DNA from: Blastomussa wellsi
Lineage: Eukaryota; Cnidaria; Anthozoa; Scleractinia; Plerogyridae
Direction: 5' to 3'
NCBI GenBank assembly: GCA_947652115.1
Contig: OX393571.1
Location: 87,001 to 151,000, forward strand
Length of the DNA: 64,000 nt
Both the position numbers and the translations under genes were made by a program. Below are positions 45,954-57,200 of the stretch, one piece after another. Every line of letters starts with the position of its first letter. The first letter of the stretch is position 1. The notes under the pieces are model-generated. The model saw only the letters and a program-made list of their open reading frames with translations. It searched no databases and was not told where the DNA came from.

Positions 45954-48212
45954 ATGATTTATTCAAATGGACTTTTACCAACATCATCAACAACAACAAT
46001 GATGAGTTCACAACGGGGATTGCCTGGTATTGGTTTTAAATTGACAGATGATGGAAATTATGATATGAACCAGAAATTGATTAGGAATCTTGAATGCCCT
46101 CCAGATGTTGCTGAGGATGATAGTTATGATCACTACGTAACAGATCTGAAGTCAGGTGTTAATAAAGAATATCTCAATAGTAAATTTCTCAAAAAAGGTA
46201 AAGATGGTAATTATTTTGATTTAAATCAATATGTTATTAGAAACACAGAACCATATCATGATGGGCTTTTTGGAGACAATGATTTGGTGAGCAAAAAATA
46301 TGTCGATCTGACTAGTAGTAGTTTATTACCTCTTGATGGATCAAAACAAATGACTGGTGATCTTGATATGAACAACAAACACATAAACAACGTTAGTAGT
46401 CCTTCCACAAAGTTACAAGCAGCAAATAAAGCGTATGTTGATTTGATCTCATTGTCAGTTCTCGGTGAGAATAAGATGCTTGCTGATCTTGACATGAACC
46501 AAAAAAAGATAATAAACCTAAAAGATCCTATTGATGATCAAGACGCTGCTACTAAAAAATGGATAAACACTCAACTAAATACAAAGGTAAGCAAATCAGG
46601 TGATTCCATCAACGGCACTCTTGATATTTTTGGGGTATTAGACATGAACAATAATAAAGTTGTTGGAATGGCTAATCCTTCTTATGCACGTCATGGTGCT
46701 AATAAATCGTATGTTGATAATCAAGTTGCAGTAAAACTCAACATATCAGGTGGAAATATGACTGGTAATATAAACTTTAATAATACTCATAAAATAATCA
46801 ATTCAGCAAATCCAACAAGTGATAAAGATCTGATCACTAAAAAGTATATGGAAGAGCATGTGGGTCAATCACATGTAACCGCTTCCAACAGATTAAATGT
46901 TTTCAAATATATTATGGATAATCCTGGTGGACAATTAACTGAAGAAGATGATGTAGAATTTGGAGATATAGTGACTGTGCAATCAAGTCCTCATTTAATA
47001 AATAAAAATGCTGTTGACACAAAACTACTTTTGGATTTGAATAAAGGATATTATAGTTCGAGAATAGCGGTTAATCTATATGTTTTACCTAATAGTGATT
47101 ACACAATGGCTTTTGAACTTATTTGGACTGATAACAGTATCGATCGTAATACTATATCTATCAACGGTGTTAGTTCCATTGAAACGATTCATAATGCTTT
47201 TAAAAAAGTCTTTAATAATTATGTCAGATTGATTGTTCAGTTCACTAAAACACAAAATATTGGAAACAACTATTTATATATTGATGTTATTATGAAAATG
47301 AAAACTGGGATATCATATACTACAAAACTTCAGACATACATACTATTTTATGGCGTTAAAGGGATTCAATCAAATGTAGCACCAAATATTTATGATGCTT
47401 TATGGGCTGTTGGTGATGGTAAGATTGTAATGAATGAAGTCATTGATATGGGTAGTAAAGAAATTATTGGGATAAAAGAGGATACTGTTGATTCTGGAGC
47501 TGTTAATTATAAACAACTTGCTGCATACTGTTTGAGTCTTGAAACAAAATTGAATGATTTAATCAATGAAAAACAGAATCAAAGCTATTATCGTGAAATA
47601 TTTGAGTATTATTATGACCTTCTGGACCCAAATACATTTGATATGAAGAACAGTTATGGATCGGTTATAAAGTCGATTGGTGGTAAATTGATTTTAACAA
47701 ATACAATTGATCTGGATAATTATGATATCAAACAAGGCTTTAGTCTTGATAGATCATATATACCATTAGATGACATATCAGATAAAACCAACACCTTCAC
47801 ATTATTCTTAAGTTTTCTTCACGACAGCAGCTTCAAAGGTCCAATTCACAACATCGGTTGGTTAAATAATATCATTTCAATACCATTGGTCATTATAAGA
47901 AATGATAAATTTTTATTAATAATGGAAAAAAGAGAAGAAAAAAAAATATCTTACGTAGAATATGAAGAAGAAATACTACCAAATTATCGGGATAAACATC
48001 TCATGTTGTGGTTTTGTAAACAAGACACCACATATAAGGTCATAATATGTCAAGGTGGACATATCAACGAGACAATAGAACCAACTCCATTTTTTTCGTA
48101 CAACGAATTGGATTCTCCAAAATTTTTTACAATATTTATGATAAAGAATTTCATAAAGTCAGCTTTTTGGAAAAAGCAAATGGTGTATATTTCATATAAG
48201 CATCAATCATGA
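45954..48212 (+). CDS. Fibre-like attachment protein with DMN repeats
   Basis: A 752-residue protein starting 12 bp after the ATPase stop. The first ~305 residues hold at least six degenerate repeats of the form DMNxxKIxNxxxPxxxxxAxxKxYVD (starting near 37, 89, 138, 180, 230 and 274), the pattern of trimeric phage tail-fibre and viral fibre shafts. A seventh diverged unit (DMGSKEIIGIKE) lies near 505. The middle (~310-500) and the C-terminal ~190 residues are predicted beta-rich; the latter has the look of a concanavalin/laminin-G-like lectin head. The likely role is receptor attachment at the vertices of the virion. Neither globular domain is firmly assigned. Confidence 0.7.
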   Translation: MIYSNGLLPTSSTTTMMSSQRGLPGIGFKLTDDGNYDMNQKLIRNLECPPDVAEDDSYDHYVTDLKSGVNKEYLNSKFLKKGKDGNYFDLNQYVIRNTEPYHDGLFGDNDLVSKKYVDLTSSSLLPLDGSKQMTGDLDMNNKHINNVSSPSTKLQAANKAYVDLISLSVLGENKMLADLDMNQKKIINLKDPIDDQDAATKKWINTQLNTKVSKSGDSINGTLDIFGVLDMNNNKVVGMANPSYARHGANKSYVDNQVAVKLNISGGNMTGNINFNNTHKIINSANPTSDKDLITKKYMEEHVGQSHVTASNRLNVFKYIMDNPGGQLTEEDDVEFGDIVTVQSSPHLINKNAVDTKLLLDLNKGYYSSRIAVNLYVLPNSDYTMAFELIWTDNSIDRNTISINGVSSIETIHNAFKKVFNNYVRLIVQFTKTQNIGNNYLYIDVIMKMKTGISYTTKLQTYILFYGVKGIQSNVAPNIYDALWAVGDGKIVMNEVIDMGSKEIIGIKEDTVDSGAVNYKQLAAYCLSLETKLNDLINEKQNQSYYREIFEYYYDLLDPNTFDMKNSYGSVIKSIGGKLILTNTIDLDNYDIKQGFSLDRSYIPLDDISDKTNTFTLFLSFLHDSSFKGPIHNIGWLNNIISIPLVIIRNDKFLLIMEKREEKKISYVEYEEEILPNYRDKHLMLWFCKQDTTYKVIICQGGHINETIEPTPFFSYNELDSPKFFTIFMIKNFIKSAFWKKQMVYISYKHQS

Positions 48213-48237
48213 TCTGATTATAATATAAACAATATAT

Positions 48238-48363
48238 ATGAAAACTGAAAAGATAAGAATTTGGTTGAAGAAAGTAAAAGACTTAATTCTTTGCTGCAGA
48301 AAAACAATGGATGAAGTTGAGGATGTTGTTGAACAAATAGATGGAAGTATAGATAATATATAA
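48238..48363 (+). CDS. Small 41-residue protein, unknown
   Basis: An ATG 4 bases after an ATATA stretch and 25 bp after the fibre stop opens a 41-codon frame. The N-terminal half is basic (MKTEKIRIWLKKVK), the middle contains a CC pair, and the C-terminal half is acidic (MDEVEDVVEQIDGS). It fills the gap between the fibre and SLATT-like genes and its spacing matches the neighbours. It is too short to judge by coding statistics. Confidence 0.35.
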   Translation: MKTEKIRIWLKKVKDLILCCRKTMDEVEDVVEQIDGSIDNI

Positions 48364-48379
48364 TATGATGGAATAATAT

Positions 48380-48874
48380 ATGAAAGATCAACGTAAAAGC
48401 ATATTTAACTGGAATCATATATCAAACAAACTGACAGAAAATCAGATAAAGGAATTAAAATCATACTACCACACATATCATAGAAAGTGTTGGGTATATA
48501 AACAAGCTGTAAAACACTTTAAAAAATGGAAATTGTTGGGTAACTCACTGTCTATCATATTTGCTTCTGGAGGTATAGCCTCTTCTTTAGCAACGGGCGG
48601 TATTAGTTTGATTGCTATTAGTACGACAGCACTTCTAATTCAAGGTTGGATGAAGCATAAAGACCTTGATTTGAAAATACAAAATTCAACATATGCTTAT
48701 CAAAGTTATAATCATCTATTAATTATGATAAAATATGCAATGAGATTAGGTGAATTTGACAGAGAATGTTTAATTAATTCAATGAATAATATTGATAGTT
48801 ATGTTATTGATATTGGACCTGTTGTTGATAAATTTTTTATAAAATATGATCAGATATTTTGTCCTGAAGAATAG
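48380..48874 (+). CDS. SLATT-like two-transmembrane protein
   Basis: A 164-residue protein. A helix rich in basic and aromatic residues (ELKSYYHTYHRKCWVYKQA, residues 25-43) leads into a membrane hairpin at ~51-70 and ~74-91 with a glycine/serine-rich turn (FASGGIASSLATGG). A long helix with AYQSYNHLLIMIKYAMR follows. This layout resembles SLATT-domain effectors, predicted pore-formers coupled to nucleotide-sensing immunity in prokaryotes and known sporadically in eukaryotes and viruses. Here it might permeabilise membranes, act as a holin-like or viroporin-like protein, or block host signalling. No signal peptide is evident. It is the third gene after the ATPase in the plus block and its frame is intact. 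The similarity is structural and by eye. Confidence 0.45.
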   Translation: MKDQRKSIFNWNHISNKLTENQIKELKSYYHTYHRKCWVYKQAVKHFKKWKLLGNSLSIIFASGGIASSLATGGISLIAISTTALLIQGWMKHKDLDLKIQNSTYAYQSYNHLLIMIKYAMRLGEFDRECLINSMNNIDSYVIDIGPVVDKFFIKYDQIFCPEE

Positions 48875-49631
48875 ATTTAATTTTATCACCAATCAGATTC
48901 ATAATGTCATTCCAATATTTATTATAAGATGCTAGTGTCTTTTTTGATTTAGTTATTTTTATAGATTCATAAGGAAGCTCAAACATTATAAATAATTTCA
49001 TTATGATAAAATTTATGCTTATTATTCTTTTTCTTGATGGATCGATTTTATGAACAATCTTACTAATCTCTGAAAATATTTCTTTAATCTTATTTTTATT
49101 TTTAATAGTTAATTGAATATTATTATTTTTTGATATCATCCATAAAATATTATTAACATGATATTTTATACAATATACTGATTTTCTTTTGATTTTAAAT
49201 ATATTTTCATAAAAGTTAAAGTAATCTATTATACCCTCAGTATTATGAACTGAACCACAATTTAAACATGTTAAAAAATTATTTAGATTTTGTATATTTT
49301 GTTTACTACAACATTTTTCAAATCTCTTTTCATTTGGTTCACTACAACATTTTATAACTTCATCTAATATAGGTTTTTCACAAAAAGGACAATAATCTTC
49401 TTTTAAATCTCTTAATTCATTATGTAGTATATTATTACAAGTTATGAGATAAGTAGGAACATCTGAATTTAATATTGGGGCTTTATTATCAATTACTTTT
49501 TTTTAAAAATCCATTTTATTAATTCTTTTTGTTAAAACATTTAGGTTATAATCACAGTTTATGATTTCATCACCAATTATTAGATCATCATAATATTTAT
49601 CATAACAACTAAGTCTATCAGTATAATTCAT
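48837..49631 (-). pseudogene. Zinc-ribbon protein, possibly VLTF3-like late transcription factor (one nonsense codon)
   Basis: One continuous frame of 265 codons from ATG 49631 to the stop at 48837, interrupted by a single TAA at 49503-49505. It overlaps the convergent SLATT-like gene by 38 bp. After the break come YCPFCEKP, two KCC motifs and FLTCLNCGSVH, a four-cysteine zinc ribbon with two extra cysteine pairs. YFNFYENIFKIKRKSVYC follows, and the C-terminal part contains DPSRKRIISINFIIMKLF and KSKKTLASYNKYW. The RK...F and final KxxKTL...YxxYW pattern recalls the poxvirus/NCLDV late transcription factor VLTF-3, but I am not certain. It starts from the divergent palindromic promoter at 49632-49651. 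It is the only minus-strand gene in the right part of the element. Confidence 0.5.
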
Positions 49632-49651
49632 CTTATATAATAATATATAAG
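49632..49651. promoter_or_regulatory. Palindromic divergent promoter
   Basis: CTTATATAATAATATATAAG has 8-base perfect arms and places a TATATAA-type box in each direction. The minus-strand zinc-ribbon gene starts directly next to it and the plus-strand zinc-finger gene starts 20 bp beyond it. Confidence 0.55.
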
Positions 49652-49670
49652 AAAATATATAGAATATAGA

Positions 49671-49986
49671 ATGGAAAAAACTGTTGAATATTGGACATGT
49701 GAAATTTGTAATAAAGATTATAAATTAAATAGTAAAAAAACGTCATGTAAATACACATAAACATATAGATAATGAAATAAAAAAAGATGAATTATGGAAA
49801 GACCTTTTAGATACATTTATTCGTGATAGAATTTCAAAGATACATAAATATAATGATTATTATGGAATAGATGAAAGTGATGATGACATCAGAAATAGAT
49901 CAATAAAAGATGTACAAAGAGAAGTAAGACAATCTTATCTAAGATATAATAAGACATTCGATCTTATGTTAGAACAAATGATATAA
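49671..49986 (+). pseudogene. C2H2 zinc-finger protein (one-base frameshift)
   Basis: The ATG at 49671 opens a frame with WTCEICNKDYKLNS, the cysteine half of a C2H2 finger. At an A7 run (49734-49740) the frame must shift by one base to continue with the histidine half (RHVNTHKH) and about 80 further charged residues to the TAA at 49984-49986. Without the shift the product ends after 29 residues. The stop codon lies inside the right TIR, mirroring PolB at the left end. Probably a DNA-binding accessory protein. Either the copy is mutated or the A run is miscalled. Confidence 0.6.
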
Positions 49987-50370
49987 AACAATAATTCCAA
50001 TAATTCCACTGATTCTAATAATTTTCATCATTTTCATAATTTAATACTTTTATAATGGACATTATCTATACTTCGTATAGATAATATCATTAAATTCCCC
50101 AGTTTTAACAACAGGACTAATATTCAATACTTAGATTAAATACTTAGATTCAATACTGAAATTTAATACTTATATATAATACTGAAATTTAATACTGAAA
50201 TTTAATACTGAAAATTCAGTCAAAAAATTCAGTCAAAAAATTATTGAAAAATACTGCTGAAAAATTCTGAATTATCTAGCTGATATACATTTGCTGAAAA
50301 AATTTGCTGAAATACATTGGCTGATATACATTTTGAAAACTGCGCTCGTACCCCCAACTCCTATACTACT
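49981..50370 (-). repeat. Right terminal inverted repeat
   Basis: A 390-bp inverted copy of the left end with one fewer 13-bp repeat and without the left copy's internal duplication. The outer ~180 bp are identical to the left end as far as I can compare by eye. Confidence 0.92.
50061..50085. promoter_or_regulatory. 25-nt interrupted palindrome in right TIR
   Basis: Same 11-base arms as at 34512-34536, with TTC in the centre because the orientation is inverted. Confidence 0.55.
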
Positions 50371-50376
50371 CTCAGC
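50371..50376. repeat. Target site duplication, right
   Basis: CTCAGC follows the terminal CCTATACTACT and equals 34208-34213. Confidence 0.92.
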
Positions 50377-51290
50377 CAATTGAGCTTTTTACAAGCGGTT
50401 TTTTGCTGACATGAAAAGTAGGATAGCTGCTGAGTAAATCCATACAAATTAGGCTGAAATCGAAGAAGTCGAAAAAATTTCGAAATTTTGCCCTGAAAAA
50501 ATGAAAAATTGGCCATTTTGGGCATAATTCAAAATCGTGTTATTCCTCAGCCAATTGAGATTTTCATAAGCGGTTTTTTGCCCAGAAGAAAACTAGGGTG
50601 GCTGCTGAGTCCATCTATACCAATTAGATCGAAATCGGAGAGGTCGAAAAAATTTGAAAATTTTCCTATGGTCCCCCCTTAGAAAAAAGTCCAAAATTGA
50701 CAATTTTGGGCACTTTTGAAAATCGTATTATTTCTCAGCTAATTGACCTTTTTCCAAGCCATTTTTCTCAGTTGAAAACTAGGATAGTTGCCGAGTCAAT
50801 CCATACCAAGTAGGCTAAAAACTAGGGTGGCTGCTGAGTCCATCTATACCAATTAGTTCGAAATCGGAGAGGTCGAAAAAATTTGAAAAGTTTCCTATGG
50901 TCCCCCCAATGAAATCAGTCATTTTAGCCATATTTGAAAATCGTGTCATTTTTCTGCCAATTGAGCTTTCTACAAGCGGTTTTTTCCTGAAATGAAAAGT
51001 CGGATAGCTGCTGAGTAAAGCCATACATATTAGGCAGAAATCGGAGAGGTCGAAAAAATTTCCAAATTTTGCACTGAAAAAATGAAAAATTGGCAACTTT
51101 GGGCATAATTGAAAATCGTGTTATTCCTCAGCCAATTGAGGTTTTCACAAGCGGTTTTTTACACAGATCAAATCTAGGATAGTTGCCGAGTCCATGGATA
51201 CCAATTAGGCTAAAATCGAACAAGTAGTTTCAATTTTACAGCTTTGCAAAGTCGAGCTAAAAGATCGGCCATTTTGGCGCCTTTTCAAAA
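50371..51290. repeat. Diverged satellite, right of the Polinton
   Basis: Continuation of the satellite block at 33531-34213. It contains the same diverged monomer types with CCAATTGAG, GGTCGAAAAAATTT and TAGAAAAAAGTCC words. It grades into the 175-bp core at about 51290. Short open frames here run through repeats and are not genes. Confidence 0.85.
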
Positions 51291-54200
51291 TCGTGCTATT
51301 TCTCAGCTATTTGAGATTTTTTCAAGCGGTGTTTTACACAAATCAAATCTAGGGTAGTTGCCGAGTCCATCGATACCAATTAGGCTAAAATCGAACATGT
51401 ACTTTCAATTTTACAGCTTTGCAAAGTTGGACTAAAAGATCGGCCATTTTGGCGCCTTTCAAAAATCGTGCTATTTCTCAGCTATTTGAGATTTTTTCAA
51501 GCGGTTTTTTACACAGATCAAATCTAGGCTAGTTGCCGAGTCCATCGATACCAATTAGGCTAAAATCGAACAAGTAGTTTCAATTTTACAGCCTTGCAAA
51601 GTCGAGCTAAAAGGTCGGCCATTTTGGCGACTTTTCAAAATCGTGCTATTTCTCAGCTATTTGAGATTTTTCCGAGCGGTTTTTTACACAGATCAAATCT
51701 AGGCTAGTTGCCGAGTCCATCGATACCAATTAGGCTAAAATCGAGCAAGTAGTTTCAATTTTACAGCCTTGCAAAGTCGAGCTAAAAAATCGGCCATTTT
51801 GGCGACTTTTCAACATCGTGCTATTTCTCAGCTATTTGAGATTTTTTCAAGCGGTTTTTTACAGAGATCAAATCTAGGCTAGTTGCCGAGTCCATCGATA
51901 CCAATTAGGCTAAAATCGAACAAGTAGTTTCAATTTTACAGCCTTGCAAAGTCGAGCTAAAAGGTCGGCCATTTTGGCGACTTTTCAAAATCGTGCTATT
52001 TCTCAGCTATTTGAGATTTTTCCAAGCAGTTTTTTACACAGATCAAATCTAGGCTAGTTGCCGAGTCCATCGATACCAATTAGGCTACAATCGAACAAGT
52101 AGTTTCAATTTTACAGCCTTGCAAAGTCGAGCTAAAAGGTCGGCCATTTTGGCGACTTTTCAAAATCGTGCTATTTCTCAGCTTTTTGAGATTTTTCCAA
52201 GCGGTTTTTTACACAGATCAAATCTAGGCTAGTTGCCGAGTCCATCGATACCAATTAGGCTAAAATCGAACAAGTAGTTTCAATTTTACAGCCTTGCAAA
52301 GTCGAGCTAAAAGGTCGGCCATTTTGGCGACTTTTCAAAATCGTGCTATTTCTCAGCTATTTGAGATTTTTTCAAGCGGTTTTTTACACAGATCAAATCT
52401 AGGCTATTTGCCGAGTCCATCGATACCAATTAGGCTAAAATCGAACAAGTAGTTTCAATTTTACAGCCTTGCAAAGTCGAGCAAAAAGGTCGGCCATTTT
52501 GGCGACTTTTCAAAATCGTGCTATTTCTCAGCTATTTGAGATTTTTCCAAGCGGTTTTTTACACAGATCAAATCTAGGCTAGTTGCCGAGTCCATCGATA
52601 CCAATTAGGCTAAAATCGAACAAGTAGTTTCAATTTTACAGCCTTGCAAAGTTGAGCTAAAAGGTCGGCCATTTTGGCGACTTTTCAAAATCGTGCTATT
52701 TCTCAGCTATTTGAGATTTTTCCAAGCGGTTTTTTGCACAGATCAAATCTAGGCTAGTTGCCGAGTTCATCGATACCAGTTATGCTAAAATCGAACAAGT
52801 AGTTTCAATTTTACAGCCTTGCAAAGTCGAGCTAAAAGGTCGGCCATTTTGGCGACTTTTCAAAATCGTGCTATTTCTCAGCTATTTGAGATTTTTTCAA
52901 GCGGTTTTTTACACAGATCAAATTTAGGCTAGTTGCCGAGTCCATCGATACCAATTAGGCTAAAATCGAACAAGTAGTTTCAATTTTACAGCCTTGCAAA
53001 GTCGAGCAAAAAGGTCGGCCATTTTGGCGACTTTTCAAAATCGTGCTATTTCTCAGCTATTTGAGATTTTTTCAAGCGGTTTTTTACACAGATCAAATCT
53101 AGGCTAGTTGCCGAGTCCATCGATACCAATTAGGCTAAAATCGAACAAGTAGTTTCAATTTTACAGCCTTGCAAAGTCGAGCTAAAAGGTCGGCCATTTT
53201 GGCGACTTTTCAAAATCGTGCTATTTCTCAGCTATTTGAGATTTTTCCAAGCGGTTTTTTAAAAAGATCAAATCTAGGCTAGTTGCCGAGTCCATCGATA
53301 CCAATTAGGCTAAAATCGAACAAGTAGTTTCAATTTTACAGCCTTGCAAAGTTGAGCTAAAAGGTCGGCCATTTTGACGACTTTTCAAAATCGTGCTATT
53401 TCTCAGCTATTTGAGATTTTTTCAAGCGGTTTTTTACACAGATCAAATCTAGGCTAGTTGCCGAGTCCATCGATACCAATTAGGCTAAAATCGAACAAGT
53501 AGTTTCAATTTTACAGCCTTGCAAAGTCGAGCTAAAAGGTCGGCCATTTTGGCGACTTTTCAAAATCGTGCTATTTCTCAGCTATTTGAGATTTTTCCAA
53601 GCGGTTTTTTACACAGATCAAATCTAGGCTAGTTGCCGAGTCCATAGATACCAATTAGGCTAAAATCGAACAAGTAGTTTCAATTTTACAGCCTTGCAAA
53701 GTCGAGCTAAAAGGTCGGCCATTTTGGCGACTTTTCAAAATCGTGCTATTTCTCAGCTATTTGAGATTTTTTCAAGCGGTTTTTTTCACAGATAAAATTT
53801 AGGCTAGTTGCCGAGTCCATCGATACCAATTAGGCTACAATCGAACAAGTAGTTTTAATTTTACAGCCTTGCAAAGTCGAGCTAAAAGGTCGGCCATTTT
53901 GGCGACTTTTCAAAATCGTGCTATTTCTCAGCTATTTGAGATTTTTTCAAGCGGTTTTTTACACAGATCAAATCTAGGCTAGTTGCCGAGTCCATCGATA
54001 CCAATTAGGCTAAAATCGAACAAGTAGTTTCAATTTTACAGCCTTGCAAAGTCGAGCTAAAAGGTCGGCCATTTTGGCGACTTTTCAAAATCGTGCTATT
54101 TCTCAGCTATTTGAGATTTTTCCGAGCGGTTTTTTACACAGATCAAATCTAGGCTAGTTGCCGAGTCCATCGATACCAATTAGGCTAAAATCGAGCAAGT

Positions 54201-57200
54201 AGTTTCAATTTTACAGCCTTGCAAAGTCGAGCTAAAAAATCGGCCATTTTGGCGACTTTTCAACATCGTGCTATTTCTCAGCTATTTGAGATTTTTTCAA
54301 GCGGTTTTTTACAGAGATCAAATCTAGGCTAGTTGCCGAGTCCATCGATACCAATTAGGCTAAAATCGAACAAGTAGTTTCAATTTTACAGCCTTGCAAA
54401 GTCGAGCTAAAAGGTCGGCCATTTTGGCGACTTTTCAAAATCGTGCTATTTCTCAGCTATTTGAGATTTTTCCAAGCGGTTTTTTACACAGATCAAATCT
54501 AGGCTAGTTGCCGAGTCCATCGATACCAATTAGGCTACAATCGAACAAGTAGTTTCAATTTTACAGCCTTGCAAAGTCGAGCTAAAAGGTCGGCCATTTT
54601 GGCGACTTTTCAAAATCGTGCTATTTCTCAGCTTTTTGAGATTTTTCCAAGCGGTTTTTTACACAGATCAAATCTAGGCTAGTTGCCGAGTCCATCGATA
54701 CCAATTAGGCTAAAATCGAACAAGTAGTTTCAATTTTACAGCCTTGCAAAGTCGAGCTAAAAGGTCGGCCATTTTGGCGACTTTTCAAAATCGTGCTATT
54801 TCTCAGCTATTTGAGATTTTTTCAAGCGGTTTTTTACACAGATCAAATCTAGGCTATTTGCCGAGTCCATCGATACCAATTAGGCTAAAATCGAACAAGT
54901 AGTTTCAATTTTACAGCCTTGCAAAGTCGAGCAAAAAGGTCGGCCATTTTGGCGACTTTTCAAAATCGTGCTATTTCTCAGCTATTTGAGATTTTTCCAA
55001 GCGGTTTTTTACACAGATCAAATCTAGGCTAGTTGCCGAGTCCACCGATACCAATTAGGCTAAAATCGAACAAGTAGTTTCAATTTTACAGCCTTGCAAA
55101 GTCGAGCTAAAAGGTCGGCCATTTTGGCGACTTTTCAAAATCGTGCTATTTCTCAGGTATTTGAGATTTTTCCAAGCGGTTTTTTACACAGATCAAATCT
55201 AGGCTAGTTGCCGAGTCCATCGATACCAATTAGGCTAAAATCGAACAAGTAGTTTCAATTTTACAGCCTTGCAAAGTCGAGCTAAAAGGTCGGCCATTTT
55301 GGCGACTTTTCAAAATCGTGCTATTTCTCAGCTATTTGAGATTTTTCCAAGCGGTTTTTTACACAGATCAAATCTAGGCTAGTTGCCGAGTCCATCGATA
55401 CCAATTAGGCTAAAATCGAACAAGTAGTTTCAATTTTACAGCCTTGCAAAGTCGAGCTAAAAGGTCGGCCATTTTGGCGACTTTTAAAAATCGTGCTATT
55501 TCTCAGCTATTTGAGATTTTTTCAAGCGGTTTTTTACACAGATCAAATCTAGGCTAGTTGCCGAGTCCACCGATACCAATTAGGCTAAAATCGAACAAGT
55601 AGTTTCAATTTTACAGCCTTGCAAAGTCGAGCTAAAAGGTCGGCCATTTTGGCGACTTTTCAAAATCGTGCTATTTCTCAGGTATTTGAGATTTTTCCAA
55701 GCGGTTTTTTACACAGATCAAATCTAGGCTAGTTGCCGAGTCCATCGATACCAATTAGGCTAAAATCGAACAAGTAGTTTCAATTTTACAGCCTTGCAAA
55801 GTCGAGCTAAAAGGTCGGCCATTTTGGCGACTTTTCAAAATCGTGCTATTTCTCAGCTATTTGAGATTTTTCCAAGCGGTTTTTTACACAGATCAAATCT
55901 AGGCTAGTTGCCGAGTCCATAGATACCAATTAGGCTAAAATCGAACAAGTAGTTTCAATTTTACAGCCTTGCAAAGTCGAGCTAAAAGGTCGGCCATTTT
56001 GGCGACTTTTCAAAATCGTGCTTTTTCTCAGCTATTTGAGATTTTTTCAAGCGGTTTTTTTCACAGATAAAATTTAGGCTAGTTGCCGAGTCCATCGATA
56101 CCAATTAGGCTACAATCGAACAAGTAGTTTTAATTTTACAGCCTTGCAAAGTGGAGCTAAAAGGTCGGCCATTTTGGCGACTTTTCAAAATCGTGCTATT
56201 TCTCAGCTATTTGAGATTTTTTCAAGCGGTTTTTTACACAGATCAAATCTAGGCTAGTTGCCGAGTCCATCGATACCAATTAGGCTAAAATCGAACAAGT
56301 AGTTTCAATTTTACAGCCTTGCAAAGTCGAGCTAAAAGGTCGGCCATTTTGGCGACTTTTCAAAATCGTGCTATTTCTCAGCTATTTGAGATTTTTCCAA
56401 GCGGTTTTTTACACAGATCAAATCTAGGCTAGTTGCCGAGTCCATCGATACCAATTAGGCTAAAATCGAGCAAGTAGTTTCAATTTTACAGCCTTGCAAA
56501 GTCGAGCTAAAAAATCGGCCATTTTGGCGACTTTTCAAAATCGTGCTATTTCTCAGCTATTTGAGATTTTTTCAAGCGGTTTTTTACAGAGATCAAATCT
56601 AGGCTAGTTGCCGAGTCCATCGATACCAATTACGCTAAAATCGAACAAGTAGTTTCAATTTTACAGCCTTGGAAAGTCGAGCAAAAAGGTCGGCCATTTT
56701 GGCGACTTTTCAAAATCGTGCTATTTCTCAGCTATTTGAGATTTTTCCAAGCGGTTTTTTACACAGATCAAATCTAGGCTAGTTGCCGAGTCCATAGATA
56801 CCAATTAGGCTAAAATCGAACAAGTAGTTTCAATTTTACAGCCTTGCAAAGTCGAGCTAAAAGGTCGGCCATTTTGGCGACTTTTAAAAATCGTGCTATT
56901 TCTCAGCTATTTGAGATTTTTTCAAGCGGTTTTTTACACAGATCAAATCTAGGCTAGTTGCCGAGTCCACCGATACCAATTAGGCTAAAATCGAACAAGT
57001 AGTTTCAATTTTACAGCCTTGCAAAGTCGAGCTAAAAGGTCGGCCATTTTGGCGACTTTTCAAAATCGTGCTATTTCTCAGCTATTTGAGATTTTTCCAA
57101 GCGGTTTTTTACACAGATCAAATTTAGGCTAGTTGCCGAGTCCATCGATACCAATTAGGCTAAAATCGAACAAGTAGTTTCAATTTTACAGCCTTGCAAA

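Larger units (their letters stand above)
34214..50370. mobile_element. Polinton/Maverick (adintovirus-like) element
   Basis: A 16,157-bp element with matching termini (AGTAGTATAGG...CCTATACTACT), inverted repeats of about 0.4-0.5 kb and a 6-bp target duplication. It encodes the set that defines Polintons: protein-primed PolB, retrovirus-type integrase with chromodomain, A32/FtsK-type packaging ATPase, adenain-like cysteine protease and a predicted double-jelly-roll capsid protein. It has further virion-type genes (phospholipase A2, fibre, PPxY protein), which place it with the virus-like adintovirus group. Genes form two divergent blocks. Nonsense codons, frame breaks and an integrase deletion indicate a defective copy. 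Both ends remain intact, so the insertion is not very old. Confidence 0.95.

Noticed and set aside
50815..51096. Open frames of 60-93 residues in the diverged satellite
   Set aside because: They run through tandem repeat monomers and have no protein-like features.
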